Positions 15,720-40,624 of a stretch of 64,000 nucleotides of DNA are shown in pieces. The notes under the pieces are model-generated. The model saw only the letters and a list, made by a program, of their open reading frames with translations. It made no database searches and had not been told where the DNA came from. The stretch is from Amoebidium appalachense (Eukaryota > Ichthyosporea): contig CAVNZM010000004.1 in the NCBI GenBank assembly GCA_963693365.1, forward strand, positions 9,486,001 to 9,550,000. Direction: 5' to 3'. The number at the start of each line of letters is the position of its first letter. The first letter of the stretch is position 1. Position numbers and translations under genes: made by a program.

Positions 15720-17207
15720 GGTGCTTGCAAACAGAGAGGAAACAAGGAAGAGTGAATGCGAGGCGAAAGGGGGATTCAGTCAGTGAATGGTGTGTTTGTA
15801 TGCGCGTTCCTCAGTAGATTTGGCACACAGGTGTTTTGCTGACTGCCAGGCTTTTATGTGGGGGTTGGGCCTTTATATACTCGTACATAAAACTGCTGAG
15901 GAATGTGGCTGGTTGTGACGGTGCACATTCCTTACATGCCATTGTACACCATCCTGAAGTTTGGCTATAAGCGTAGGAGTTTTATTATTATTTCTTTCCC
16001 ACCTAATTTTCTTATGTATCCAAATAGAAAATATCTTCTCGTCGTTTTGGCTATCTTTCTGTGCTTATATGGCTTCATATCAAGGCTCGCCAGTTATCAT
16101 CTTATTAGGTGTGCTATTTAGAAGGCCTTGCCTTTTATGGAGTGTACAATAATTGTCGATGGGGGATTACGATTGGCTGGCTGGCCCATCCTAGCACATG
16201 TAGGCTTTATTCAAGCCACAGTCTAAGCTTAGAAAGCATTCTTTTAGTAAAGAATACCACACCCCGCCTCCCTAAAGAATATATGTCACTGCATGGTAAA
16301 AGTTTTTACCTTGGCTTTTCCTTTTGGTCATTTCTATTTTATTGACTCGAAGCGTTGGAAATCCCCTTATGTACTGAATAAATTCCGGGGGTTAAACCCA
16401 TGGATATATATAGTGATTTTAATGACCAATCAGCGAGGAGGTTTCTCATACAAACAAAAACGTTTTCACTGCAGGCCTCTACAATAGGCCGCCATTTAAT
16501 AAGCCTCGGGGTAGTTTTTGTTTGGAAGCTTGCCTATATATGTGGCGCTATTGAATAGTATAATAAGAAAAAAACAAAAATAAACTTTGAACATGAATAC
16601 TTGCAACCAACAATACTCGCTGTCACCAGTGTTGACACCCCAAAAATGAGCGTTTATCCTCAGGTATTCAAAATGGAATGCCTGTACATGTGAGCGCTCA
16701 CGAGTCACGACACCGTCCGACCGTGACGGTCGTCACGACAGTCGACAACTCACGGATGCACACTCACGGTCATGCATGGATCAAGTTCATTTGAAATTTT
16801 CCGTTGTGTGTAGGTTTGTCTGAATGTGCATGTCTCGGACTCGACCGGTGAAAAGCATCATTTTCAAGTCACTTTGTACATGCATGCCGATGCAAACTTA
16901 AAGCAATGAATACAGTGTAGAGCTACATGAAGCTTTTTCATGCAACAGCACTTGTCTCACGCTGAATTTATTCGCGTAATTCTGGCTCCGGAGCCACTAC
17001 CGGGGCACGAGTTGCTGACTCAAGCGTCAAGGGGAGAAAAATTATTTATGGAATCAAAAGGGCAGTCCCCGATGGGCAGTTCTCCACTTGGTGACAAAAA
17101 TAGTTGAAGAAAGAACCAAAACAAACAAGCAACGTCAGTAACACTAAAGCCACAGTTCTTCTTCCAAGTTGAGCGTTTATTTTTATTTTTTTGCTACTGT
17201 GTCCGAA
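15720..17207. other. Intergenic region
   Basis: AT-rich, with short open frames but no protein-like reading. The promoter of the amidase gene should lie just above 15719; a TATATA-containing stretch at about 15873 is a weak candidate for a TATA element. Nothing else is supported. Confidence 0.4.
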
Positions 17208-17489
17208 CTCAGCGGCTGGGACTCCCTTCATTCCAAGTTCGAACGAAGTTAAGCCGAAGCTCGAGCTGCACTTGAGCGGGACGGTTGTTCCAGTGTAGTT
17301 CAGCGCGTTCGTGTTGCTTGGTGCTGCAGCAGGCGGTCTGGCACGTGCCAACTAAGTCTTGGTGTGTACATAGAAAGTACTGTTACAGGTACAGCCTGAG
17401 ATACTTTAAGATTACTTATTATCGTGTCGTCACTGTTGTGGCGGGAACTTCGGCTTAACTTCGTTCGAATAAAGTTCCCAGCCGCCGAG
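17208..17489. repeat. Imperfect inverted repeat (foldback) with 22-bp perfect core arms
   Basis: Arms at 17208-17259 and 17448-17489. The inner 22 bases (17238-17259 and 17448-17469) are exact reverse complements. The outer parts pair imperfectly (AGCGGCTGGGA against TCCCAGCCGCC). The spacer is about 190 bp. It could be a small foldback or MITE-like insertion. No flanking duplication was identified. Confidence 0.6.
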
Positions 17490-17499
17490 TGACACATAC

Positions 17500-17729
17500 C
17501 ATGACACGCGCACACACGTGCACACATGCACACATGCACACACAGTACACACACACGCAATACGACATACACTGACCCACACTCACACAAACAAACTGGC
17601 ACACCGTAACACACACTACTACACAAGTCACACATGTACATGTGACACCTTGACACACGCACACACACACACACGACCGTCCACACACACGCACACACAC
17701 ACAAACACGCACCGGGCCGTCACTGTGTG

Positions 17730-17783
<54 letters not shown>

Positions 17784-17790
17784 ACATTGT

Positions 17791-17877
<87 letters not shown>

Positions 17878-18060
17878 GTGACAGACACAACACACACGTA
17901 CATGTACACACATTGTGGCACCCTGGCACACAGTGGCACATACACACATACAATACGCACTGTGCCGCAGAGACACACTGTGACACAAACACACACGTGT
18001 ACCCACGTGTACCCACATACACACTCTGTGACAAACCGACACAAATGATTTAGACACACA
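17500..18060. repeat. (CA)n-rich region between two foldbacks
   Basis: Imperfect CA sequence with near-pure (CA)n at about 17732-17780 and 17793-17876. It is open in several frames only because of the repeat. Confidence 0.85.
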
Positions 18061-18063
18061 CTG

Positions 18064-18422
18064 GAGGGCCCAACCACATCGGCAGATCTGTCAACCTGCA
18101 TTTTAAAGCAGAATTATTCTGGAAAAGCGGCATTATTCTTTAAAAAGCAGAATTATTCTGCAGAAAGCAGAACTCAACTGCAAAAGCAGAATCACTCTGC
18201 CTTTAGCAGATTTATCCTGCTTTTAGCAGATTATCCTGCAAAAAGCAGAATTAGTCTGCTTTCGACAGCAAAATAATTTTGCTTTTAGCAGATTGATTCT
18301 GCTTTCGCAGATTTATTCTGCATTTGAGAATAATTCTGCTTTTTACAGAAAAATTATTTCTGCTTTTTGCAGAATGATTCTGCTCGGAGCAAGTTGACCT
18401 AGCCGATGTGGTTGGGCTCTCA
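18064..18422. repeat. Foldback element with about 33-bp terminal inverted repeats, filled with AGCAGAAT-ATTCTGCT palindromes
   Basis: The left end (GAGGGCCCAACCACATCGGC at 18064) and the right end (its near reverse complement, ending GTTGGGCTCTC at about 18421) form terminal inverted repeats of roughly 33 bp. Between them are about a dozen imperfect copies of a palindromic unit of about 20 bp, of the form GCAGAATTATTCTGC linked by AAAA/TTTT. The whole element can fold into one long hairpin or many small cruciforms. No coding capacity. Confidence 0.75.
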
Positions 18423-18552
18423 CTGGCAGGCTGTGCGATTACACACATGTACGTGACACACACACACCTATGCATATGTACGATACACACACACTGTCAA
18501 TATGACCATAGTACGTCCTGCCTCCCCTCTCTCTTTTCATCTCTATTATATC

Positions 18553-18862
<310 letters not shown>

Positions 18863-19342
18863 GTGGAGGGTATCCAGCTAGCGCTTTTAGACCAGAGAGA
18901 GTGATGTATCCAGTCTTAGTCTGTGCATGTATGTCAAACGGTCACTACGGTACGTGCACGCATCATCTGCCAGCAATAGCCTGCATGAGTTGCATACTGC
19001 GTGCGCACGACACGCACACACACACGTACTGGCACTGATAGCTGTGAAAGACATGGCCCATTCAATCGGCCACTGGTGACGGAAAAATAGGCCATCGTGA
19101 CGAACACTCCACCTCCACTGTGCACAGCGACAGTATTTCATGAGCGAGGCCCTCACGAACGGTATAGCATAGTACTCGGTCTACGTAGTGCAAGTGGGTC
19201 CTAAGAGCTATAATGAATAAAGCCTGGCATTGCCGTTATTGTAGTGCAATGGTCCCCATTAGTCACTCTCATAAGTGCGCTGTCTTCCCTGCGCCGCAGG
19301 CGGTGCCCGGCCACTTACGTAAGCCAGTGGGTACCACGGCCA

Positions 19343-21425
19343 TCTAGAAACACCATGGGTTTGGAAATACAACCGGTATATCTTCCTTCTTGTTAACACC
19401 CAAGAGGCGACACATACTGTTACGGTTCGTCACCAAGTTGTCGGACGAGATAACCTTAATTTTGAGCCCGGTCGGTTTGTTGTTGATTTCCACTGATCTG
19501 CACCCACGTTAGAAATTTGTTTCGCATTGTGCACGAGGTGCCCGGCATCTGAATTATTGCGAAAGAGGTGCGCTCCGTCTTGGTTACTAACCGGATCAAT
19601 GTGCAACAGGTCCCGTGTCCGCCGAGACTTGAGGGACTGAATGAAGATTGCGTTCATGGTGGTTGCTGGTGTCATGGTCGCCGTGTTACTCGCCGTGCCC
19701 GTTGTGTTGCCGTTCTTGTATACCAGCCCCATCTTCATACTAACCTCGTCCCAGCCCATATTAACAAAGTTGGTACCTTGCCCCAGATACGCGCTTGCAC
19801 GTAAATTCATGTAGGTTTGATTGGGGGCTTTGAAACCAGTGACCAATAACCGATCGACGGAAGGGAATAACGACTTCATGTATGAGGGGTGCGGTAGGAT
19901 GAGGGGGGTGTAGCCGTGGTCGATCTCCATTCGTGCAAGTGCCATGTAAGCATTCTGGGATTTGCTAAATATAGCATCGGCAACCTGTATCCCAAGGAGG
20001 GATATGTTATTGATCTTTTGGTAAAAATCCTTAGTAAGAATCATAATAGCTTCGTACATTTTGTGCATATATATAGGCCGGTTTTTTTTTTTGTTTTTTT
20101 TTTTGTGGGGAGGGGGGAGGGGGGGGGGGGGGGGGGGAGGGAGGTGTGTGGGGCTTCTTATGGTGTGTACACTGTGGGGTGAAAATTGATTGGCCAAGAA
20201 CCGGAAAGAGGTGGCTTTGGCATTGTCGCTGGGGGAGGTTGACTCAGCAAGGTTATCTGCAGCCCGCTCGAGGATATCCAACGCAAACAACACGGGCTTA
20301 TCACCAACCAAAGTGCGCTCGGCGGTTGCCAACAACTCATCCACGTCGACAGAATCGGGTTGTGGTGTGGACGGGAGGGGTGTCTGCTGCTGTGCAACTT
20401 GTTCTACCCGTTGTAATAGTGTGTGTAATTCCGACCATCTCGTGACCCAACCATCTGCAAGGTGCTGGAGTAGAAAGGGTGTGGTACTTAACAAATTGGC
20501 GGTGGTAAGGGGTTGCGCTGGCGGGGAGGCGGGTAGGAGGGCAAAGGCTACGTAGTGACCATCGGATGTGAATTGGACATGACCGGCTAGTATGGGGAAG
20601 GGAGCGTCCCGTTTTCGGTTTCCTTAATTTTCGCGTGGGTTTGAACACAAAAACTCTACGCCACACCGGTTGTGGTCTTATGGGCCGACCAGCACGGATG
20701 GTGTAGAATTGCTTGGCACACGGCATCAATGAAGTTAGTGTCTGCAAACCTAATTTGGTCTGCAAGGACACGAGCATACTCCGGCTCGAGCATAAGACGC
20801 TTGCTTCGCTCCTCTGCCTCTCGTTCGCTAAGTTCCCGTGCACGTTTCTGCTGCGCTTCACGCTTACGTGCGTCTTTCTCCGCTCGTAACTGTTGCTTGC
20901 GCTCATCCCTTCGCCAACCGTAGTATAGCGACTTCTGCCTCAATTCTGTGTGCCTCCCTTTTCGCTGCTGCCGTTCTCACGTTTATGCTTCTTTCAGCTA
21001 GCACGATGGTTTTAGTTGGGTCCTTAGGGTCAGAGAAGATGCGAGGGGCAATGGGTGGGTCGAAATTGGGATCGCGAGAGAAGATCGCTTGCTTAAGGGG
21101 CCGGTTCCCTCGCGTTGGATCACAGGACCCCTTGGGAAAATAATCTGCGTCAACGAAATGCTTGACGCAGACGTGAGGCCTACCATCTTTGTATGTTTCA
21201 AAGAAGCATGCCTTGCTACCCCATACATCCCCTGCCTGAAGGCAATTTTTCATACCACAACTGCCACAGCTATGGCTGCTTTTCCGGGTCGGGAAACCTA
21301 AAAGTAGAAACGGACACGCTCTGGCCGACACCGGCTTGCGGGTTTACATTTTCCTTACCCCTGTCCTTTCGAATCTCACTAGCATAGTTATCCTTACAGT
21401 TGTATACAATGCACTTGTTCCCCAT
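19343..21425 (-). pseudogene. Decayed P-element-like transposase with THAP domain
   Basis: Reading the minus strand from 21425: MGNKCIVYNCKDNYAS then VSTFRFPDPEKQ is the start of a THAP C2CH zinc finger; in another frame it continues HVCVKHFVDADYFPKG with LKQAIF. A charged coiled-coil follows (EREAEERSKRLMLEPEY, in a third frame), as in P-element-family transposases. Further on are NMGWDEVSMKMGLVYKNG, matching the 'DEm.i..gl.yd' catalytic Asp block, and, after a frame change near 19500, KVISSDNLVTNRNSMCRLLG, matching the 'v.sDn...NR....llg' block. At least three frameshifts and a stop after the first THAP segment (21270) make it a relic. The longest intact stretch is 19430-20494, which also reads through a C-run. 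Terminal inverted repeats were not found. It could instead be a host gene with unseen introns, but the breaks inside conserved domains argue against that. Confidence 0.55.
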
Positions 21426-22949
21426 GATCTCTAAAGCGGAAACTAACCATCCCTAAAAAGATACAATGCCATGGCATGGGCATATTGCCCCATCCAGGTG
21501 CCACAGCAACCATAGGTGTCTTTGCGAGGGCAGTGTTCAAACAGTACACCTACGTACGGCGGTTTTTTCGGGGGTAAGGCCGCATAAACAGACCGGCGAT
21601 CGGCCGCACTCTTGTAGGTCTAAATCACCAATCGGCCGAGCCGAAAGAGAGGTTAAACGTCAAATAAAAATTGATGAAATTTAACTCGTTTGTAGATCAC
21701 GTTGCTGCCGAAGGCGAATAAATCTGTGGAGAACATTTTCCCGCCATTTTAGTAGGCCGCACCACCTCCGAGACCAAAAATCTTGCGTAATTGCGTAAAC
21801 AAACGAGCAAATTCCGATGACGGTTCCTTGGACGGCCTGGTGTTTTTAGATGGCCGTGGTGGGTACGTAGCCTTGGAGACTAGATCCCCATGAGTGATGA
21901 GACTCGAGTGAACTGTTGCATGCATATGACGGCATTATGCAGGCGCTGCCCGGCGAGTCTATTTACCGGTACAGTAAAATACCATATGCACACAGTCAAA
22001 TTTGCCACCAGTCAGCCAGTCTGCACTGAACTCTACAAAAGCATTTAACGTAAAAAGTTTGAAAAGAATGGGAGAGAGTCATCATGTACATAGTGCGGTG
22101 TACATGTCAATAACAGTGTCACAATGATGTCTCGCGACCACGTGAAAAGGGGGCATTTTTAGCGAGTAGTACGCGTGCAATGTGCACGTGTATGCTGCTT
22201 TTTTTTAACCGCTGGACGGCGCTGGTGCGTTATCAGTAGCTAGGATTCGCAAGCTGTGATTATGAAATAGTGCGAACCCAACCGAACAAAATTTCAAAAC
22301 TAAATTTCTGAAAATATACAAAAGAAAGCTTAAAGTCATTATATTCCAGTGATTTGGGCCTGCCTGCTACAACTGCCCGCTCAATTGCTCCGGTACATGT
22401 TTGCCCAGAAATGCATTTCAAATCGCTGCACCACCCAGTCTTTGTCGGCCACGGAACGTCTGCAGGCTTTGGATATCAATATTAGTCGGTGGGGACTAAG
22501 AAGTGGGCACGTCGCACGCCTTTGGATCTTTATTTTCAAACTGTGTGAATGAATCCTGGGGGGAAGTCTGCAATACACGATGGGCCAGACGCAACTGAAA
22601 CGGCTGAGTTACATCTCCAGATTGCGCATTTACCCCTCTCCAAAGGAACGTTCGTTGTTGCTCGTGTCGACATTTGATTGGTACAGCAATCACCAAACCT
22701 CGGGTGTCCATTTTTTGCGATAAAATCTAAAAACAAACTCCGAGCTACAGAAGACCCTCAGGTAGAACATGCACAATACGACGAAGGCCAAATACAGCCT
22801 ATACAAAGCAGCTTCATTACTTCGCCTTAGTCAGCCCGTAGGGCGTTTCTCTTTTTCCTACATAACAATGACCTCATGAGCTCGCAATAGTTGGAAGCGG
22901 ACACTTGCTTTATGTAGCACATCTCACATGCCCCAGGTATTCCACCAAC
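21426..22949. other. Intergenic region upstream of the adenylation-domain gene
   Basis: No supported gene or RNA. This should hold the promoter of the plus-strand gene that starts at 22950, but no clear element is visible. Confidence 0.4.
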
Positions 22950-35772
<12,823 letters not shown>

Positions 35773-35952
35773 AGTTACGAGGGGAGGGGAGGTGCGTGCG
35801 GCGGGGGGAGGGGGGGGGGAGGGGGGGGGGGGGGGGTCTTGGTGAAGGATTCGAAGATGTCTTTTCAATTTCATGGTTTCATTCCTAGCTGTTACATGCC
35901 ATATAATAGTGCTTGGTCAAGCACACCCTTGGGGGGAGGGGGGGGGAGGGGG

Positions 35953-35986
<34 letters not shown>

Positions 35987-37383
35987 GGGAGGCAGCATTA
36001 CGTAGGCTTCTGTCGTTGTGCGTTTGTCAGTTTGTGTTTGGAATGTTGCGTGTGCATGTATCATCAACTAGCTGTATACGAGTTGCATAAACCCACATAA
36101 GTTGTAGATAGTATGTTACTAATGATAGAGTGTATGGATGGATAGTGTGCATGTATGTGATTATGGTGAATTCGAAGGCGATTGATTACCAACGTGCACA
36201 ACAGTTTAAATAATAGCTAGCTCGAGTGTGAAATCAAAATTATTATGTAGTTGCTTTATAAAACAAAAGTCACTTAGTGAGGCACATGAGTGGTGTGTTT
36301 AAGACTTGTAGTACATGTTTCATGTTGTTACGAACAGTCATGTATTCAGTTTGCTAAACTGATTTGTGAGATGCACAGAGTTAGCAGAAACGATGAAACC
36401 GTATGCGTAGTAACATAATAAACTCTATCATAGCATGGCAATTGCCATAATAATTTACTTGATTGTGTGAACTTATATGCGGCACCACAATCATCAAAAC
36501 GGCTCTTGGCCGCATTGAGTCCAAATATGTGGGTAATCAGGGACGTATTCTATACCAAAATCCAAAGGTATGTGAGGGATTAGTACTCCAATGATGATTT
36601 GCTCGGCCCATGATAATCGACATGCATTCATGTATACCGGAAGGCACGTATACTGAATGCTTTTTGATGTAAGAGTATCGTAAGTGATTCATACTAATAT
36701 AACAAGCTTTACGTGCAACAAATAGCGTATACATGAAATTGCAACACATGCCATGGTCCGCGTATGCACATCCATACCCTCCTTGCCACATCAAGCAATG
36801 CTCATGCACATAACACGTGTACACACAACTTAACTCACATGCACACGGAGGCGCGAGCACACGGATACTATAGAGTATTCGTCCTTCACCAAAGGCACCC
36901 ACTCATCATTTATTTGGACTCACCGGCTTGACGGGTGTTTCATACACGTGAATAATATACAAATATATACAACACTCATTCCAACATAGTGCTTTAAGAC
37001 CTTCGTTCCGCCCGTGGACCCACGTGTAATTTGAACCCGTTTAAAGCAGGGTTGCAGCTGTCTCTATGTACATGTGCTTTGCTGGTTTGCCGGATCAGTG
37101 TATACGAGGTATGTACGCCGCTAGGGAGGGGATGTAAGGTATTCACAACTTCCACAGAGGGACCCATCCCTTCTTTTCATATTCGTGCTTGCACTGCTTG
37201 CACCTACAATTTCATCAACTATGATTCAATATTAGTGTACCGATGCATATAGGTAGAGGTGTTCCGATGGTGTTTGTGTTCATGTTGATTACACCCAATA
37301 ACATAGACATATCCATATGGTCCATATATGGCCGTGCTTACGCAAGCACATGTATGTACCACAGTATGCATCTGATCGACTAT
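35773..37383. other. Convergent intergenic region
   Basis: Lies between the 3' ends of the adenylation gene (+) and the thioesterase gene (-). It has G-runs at 35808-35836 and 35935-35990. AATAAA at 36417-36422 (+) and its complement TTTATT at about 36909 (-) are possible poly(A) signals, but both are several hundred bases past the stops. No gene seen. Confidence 0.45.
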
Positions 37384-38107
37384 TTAGCTGCGCTTGGGAG
37401 TCCACGCCCAGACCATCGTGCATTTGATTGGTTCTTTGTCATCTTCGTCTGTCACCGTGATTGGCACGGATATCTCACCCTGTCAGCAAGAATCACCTAA
37501 TTAGTGAGAGAGAAGGCAACCAAACATACCTGAAGTGTACGCTAAACATATCCATTATGGTCAAAAACACACCAAACATGCAATCGGGGCCTTTTAATTT
37601 GTAAAAACATACGTGCATAATCAATCTCATATCATCGTACTGAAATACTAAAAAGGTGTTGGAAGCTGGGTCCGTCAACCTCCTCCTCCTCCCCCCCCCC
37701 CCCCCCCCCCCCCCACACACACACCCAAACCCGCACACACACACCCAAACCACCACGCACACACAAGGACCTCCTCGTTATTCGATCATGGTTGGTTCAG
37801 ATGAAAAGTGGATGAATAAGGGAAGAGCCCAGGACGAAACAAACTTTTTAGGGGTGTGAGGGAAGGGCGGTAAGGGTGGCGGTGGCCGCCGCCGCCCTGG
37901 GGGGGGGGGGGGGGGGGGGGGGGGGTCTGTAATTTCGGGCCTACTGGGAAGGGGGAGAAAGGGGGAAAAAAAAAAAAAAAAAAAAAAAAAAAAGGAAAGG
38001 GGTCCCGCCAGCCTTTCCATGACGGGCGGGCACATAATCTCACAACGCAACCACGTACACCCACACACCCACACCAATTTACCCACCCAGGCACCCGCAC
38101 GGATTAA

Positions 38108-38138
<31 letters not shown>

Positions 38139-39149
38139 ACACACACAAAAAAAAAAAAAAGAAAAAGAAAAAGAAAAAAAGAAAGAAAAGAAAAGGGGAA
38201 AAAAAAAAAAAAAAAAAAAGAAAAAAAAAGAAAACCCCACGCTATGAAAAGGTTATGTTGCTGGTCCGATAATCACAATTGATAGGGTGAGATTCACCCA
38301 CCTTCTCAATCTCGCGTATGTGTCGGATTTGCTCCTCACTCAACTCCGCTATTGTGTGTTTGGAAAACATAACGTTAGTAATCGAACACAAAAAAAACGG
38401 GTGCAGAAGCGCGCCATTCGCAGTAGCGGCGGCTCAGCCAGACATGGGGAGGGTGGAGAGGGAGCTTCTTTTTTTTTTTTTTTTTTTTTTTTTTGGGGGG
38501 GGGGGGGGGGGAAGAATAATGCGAGGGAAAGTACAGTGACAGAACAGGGGTATAAAATATTACTGTGCCTGCTACCCTCTGCCTATGACCCCAATATCTT
38601 GCACTAATGCCTAGTACTTTAAGGGTCAAGACCGCTGTCGCACCTCTAGCCTCCCTCGCATTCTCTCCCCCCCCCCCCCCCTCCCCTCCCTCCCCCCGCC
38701 CCCGCGGCCGCGGGGGGGGGGGGGGGGGGGGGGAAGGAAAAAAAAAACCACGACCGCACCCCCCGCAAGCTGGAAGGGATCCAGGGTGAAAAGGTGGAGA
38801 GAGAGAGAGGAATGGTGTGAGAGGGGTCGGGCCTGTGGGTAAGCAGTGAGAGATAGTACGTAAGATCGCATGCCCATGCTTGAGAACTGATTACTACCGT
38901 GTGCATTCCCAATGTATGAATGTGGGTGCATATTCCACACTGACCAGACTTACCCGCCCCCCTCCCCCCCTCCCCCCGCCCCGCACCCCCTGCCCCGCCT
39001 CTCTAGCCCAACGCATCTCCATACGCCGTCTCTGACAATTACCGCAAAGCGCCGCTCCATGAGAAGAATGTAAAAAGATTAAAAGTATTTGGAGCGATCA
39101 GTGGCATGACATCATAGTGTGTGTGTGTGTGTGTGTGTGTGGTGGTGGT

Positions 39150-39186
<37 letters not shown>

Positions 39187-40624
39187 TCACCTACGGCCCT
39201 CAGGTTTCCCTTCGCCCTCCTCACAAAGTTGACAGTCATCGTTTTGATAACCGGCGTAGCACTGTCTCGCACGTTCATCCCTGCATCGTGTGTAGGTGTT
39301 TTGAAATTTGTCAGAACACACATACGTTAAAAGAGGGGAGCAGAAGAAGAAGGTCGAGGGGGGAGGGTGGGGGGGATGGGGAGGCGACTAAATCTATGAA
39401 CCTTAAAGCAGGGAAATGTCAAGCCCAACTCCATAACATGTACATCATTGACTATTGCACCGGACAGATGCACACATGCGGGCGTGCGCGCGCACACACA
39501 CACACACAGACAGACACCGCCAAGTCTCCAAACACTTGGCCACACACGTGCGCCTGTGCACATGCATGTGCAAACACATGTTGGCAGCCCACACTCCCAC
39601 GTGACACCATGCCTCCCTCCCCCCCCCCCCCCCCCCCTACAAGCACTCGCTGGCACCTTTTTTCACCACATCCAGAAACACGCACACGAGCCAAAGGCAA
39701 TGCCCAGTGTGTATGTTGGTGTCGTGTCGGTGCGTGCTTTGCCCCGTGCCTCCCCCCCCCCCCCCCCCCCCCCCTCCCCTCCCCCCCCCCCCCCCCCCCA
39801 AAAAAAACCCCTCCTTTCGATTACAGGGGGATGTGCACGTGCCCACATGCATAAGCACCCAAAAGCCACCTCAAAAATACACCAACCACGCCAAACTAAA
39901 AAAAGATAGTTCAAGTATGACACATGACCGCAACAGACAGCAAAACGATCACTCCACCCACAAAATAAACATTTTTCAAACTTGCGCAAATTGGAACGGA
40001 TCACTCACCCACGACAAACCCTGTTGCAGACTCAGCCACAAGAGCCATGGCAGCCGCATGGACCCCCCCAATGTGATTCTGCACCCTGGAACGGTTGCGG
40101 ATGACAAGCGACACTTGGTTGGGTGCCATGTGTTCCACATCAATCTGCAACCGGGAATCAACAACTGAATCTACAGTCCAGTAAGAAGAAAAGGGTTAAG
40201 AATAAGCTTGGCAGCCAAAAGAGCAGAACCACTACAAATGGGCATCATTGCTATTCTCAACGTAGAGGATGTGTGCGACTTTCTTATTAACCAAACGAAA
40301 AACAATAGACTATCACCAAAAAAAAAAAAAAAAAAAAAAAAAGTACGCAGCAGATGCATTTTCCCGTCACATGATCGTCTTACTTCCCCCCCCCCCCCCC
40401 CCCCCCCCCCCCCGGCCCCTCCTTCCCCCTTCCGCCGTCAGTTCAACCACGGCAATTTTATTTTTAAAAGAAGGTTGGAAACCGCCACCCACCTTTGCCG
40501 TTCCAAAGAACTTCACTTTCGACCCAAGTGCCCACGCCAACAGGCGGTTGTTGATGTTGGAAGGTAGCGGCAACCGCTGAATGCGCCCAACAATGGACGA
40601 GAAGGCATTGAATGGCTTGGACAT
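37384..40624 (-). CDS. DUF4442 hotdog-fold acyl-CoA thioesterase-like protein, 174 aa
   Basis: Exons on the minus strand: 40624-40489, 40164-40009, 39280-39191, 38348-38302, 37479-37384. Phases 1, 1, 1 and 0 all agree. Motifs run in the order of the tetrameric hotdog family: NRSRVQNHIGGVHAAAMALV then AESATGFVVG (central helix and the active-site side), ATPVIKTMTVNFVRRAKGN, LSEEQIRHIREIEKG, and the final strand pair GEISVPITVTDED with MVWAWTPK. Length is as expected for the family. It probably hydrolyses acyl-CoA or an acyl-carrier thioester; the substrate is not shown. No organelle targeting peptide is obvious. The first donor is a tandem GTGGGT site: only the second GT keeps the frame. The gene is divergent from the glycosyltransferase and convergent with the adenylation gene. 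Confidence 0.82.
37692..40420. repeat. Homopolymer and CA/GT tracts in the thioesterase introns
   Basis: C-runs 37691-37714, 38109-38138, 39620-39637, 39753-39774 and 40386-40413; G-runs 37900-37925, 38495-38512, 38713-38733 and 39150-39183; A-runs 37965-37993 and 38200-38219; T-run into G-run 38469-38512. These fill the introns and carry no coding signal. Confidence 0.85.

Noticed and set aside
14812-15786. Plus-strand open frames opposite the amidase
   Set aside because: Shadow frames of a well-supported minus-strand gene with conserved catalytic motifs.
16100-16490. Short hydrophobic open frames suggesting a small membrane protein
   Set aside because: AT-rich intergenic sequence with overlapping frames in three phases. 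No splice-consistent or conserved reading.
17046-17351. Minus-strand frame across the left foldback arm
   Set aside because: It spans the inverted repeat and has no recognisable motif. The foldback explains the structure better.
36537-36902. 121-codon minus-strand frame
   Set aside because: Cys/His/Tyr-rich reading typical of chance frames through ACA/CAT-rich DNA. It sits in the 3' flank of the thioesterase.
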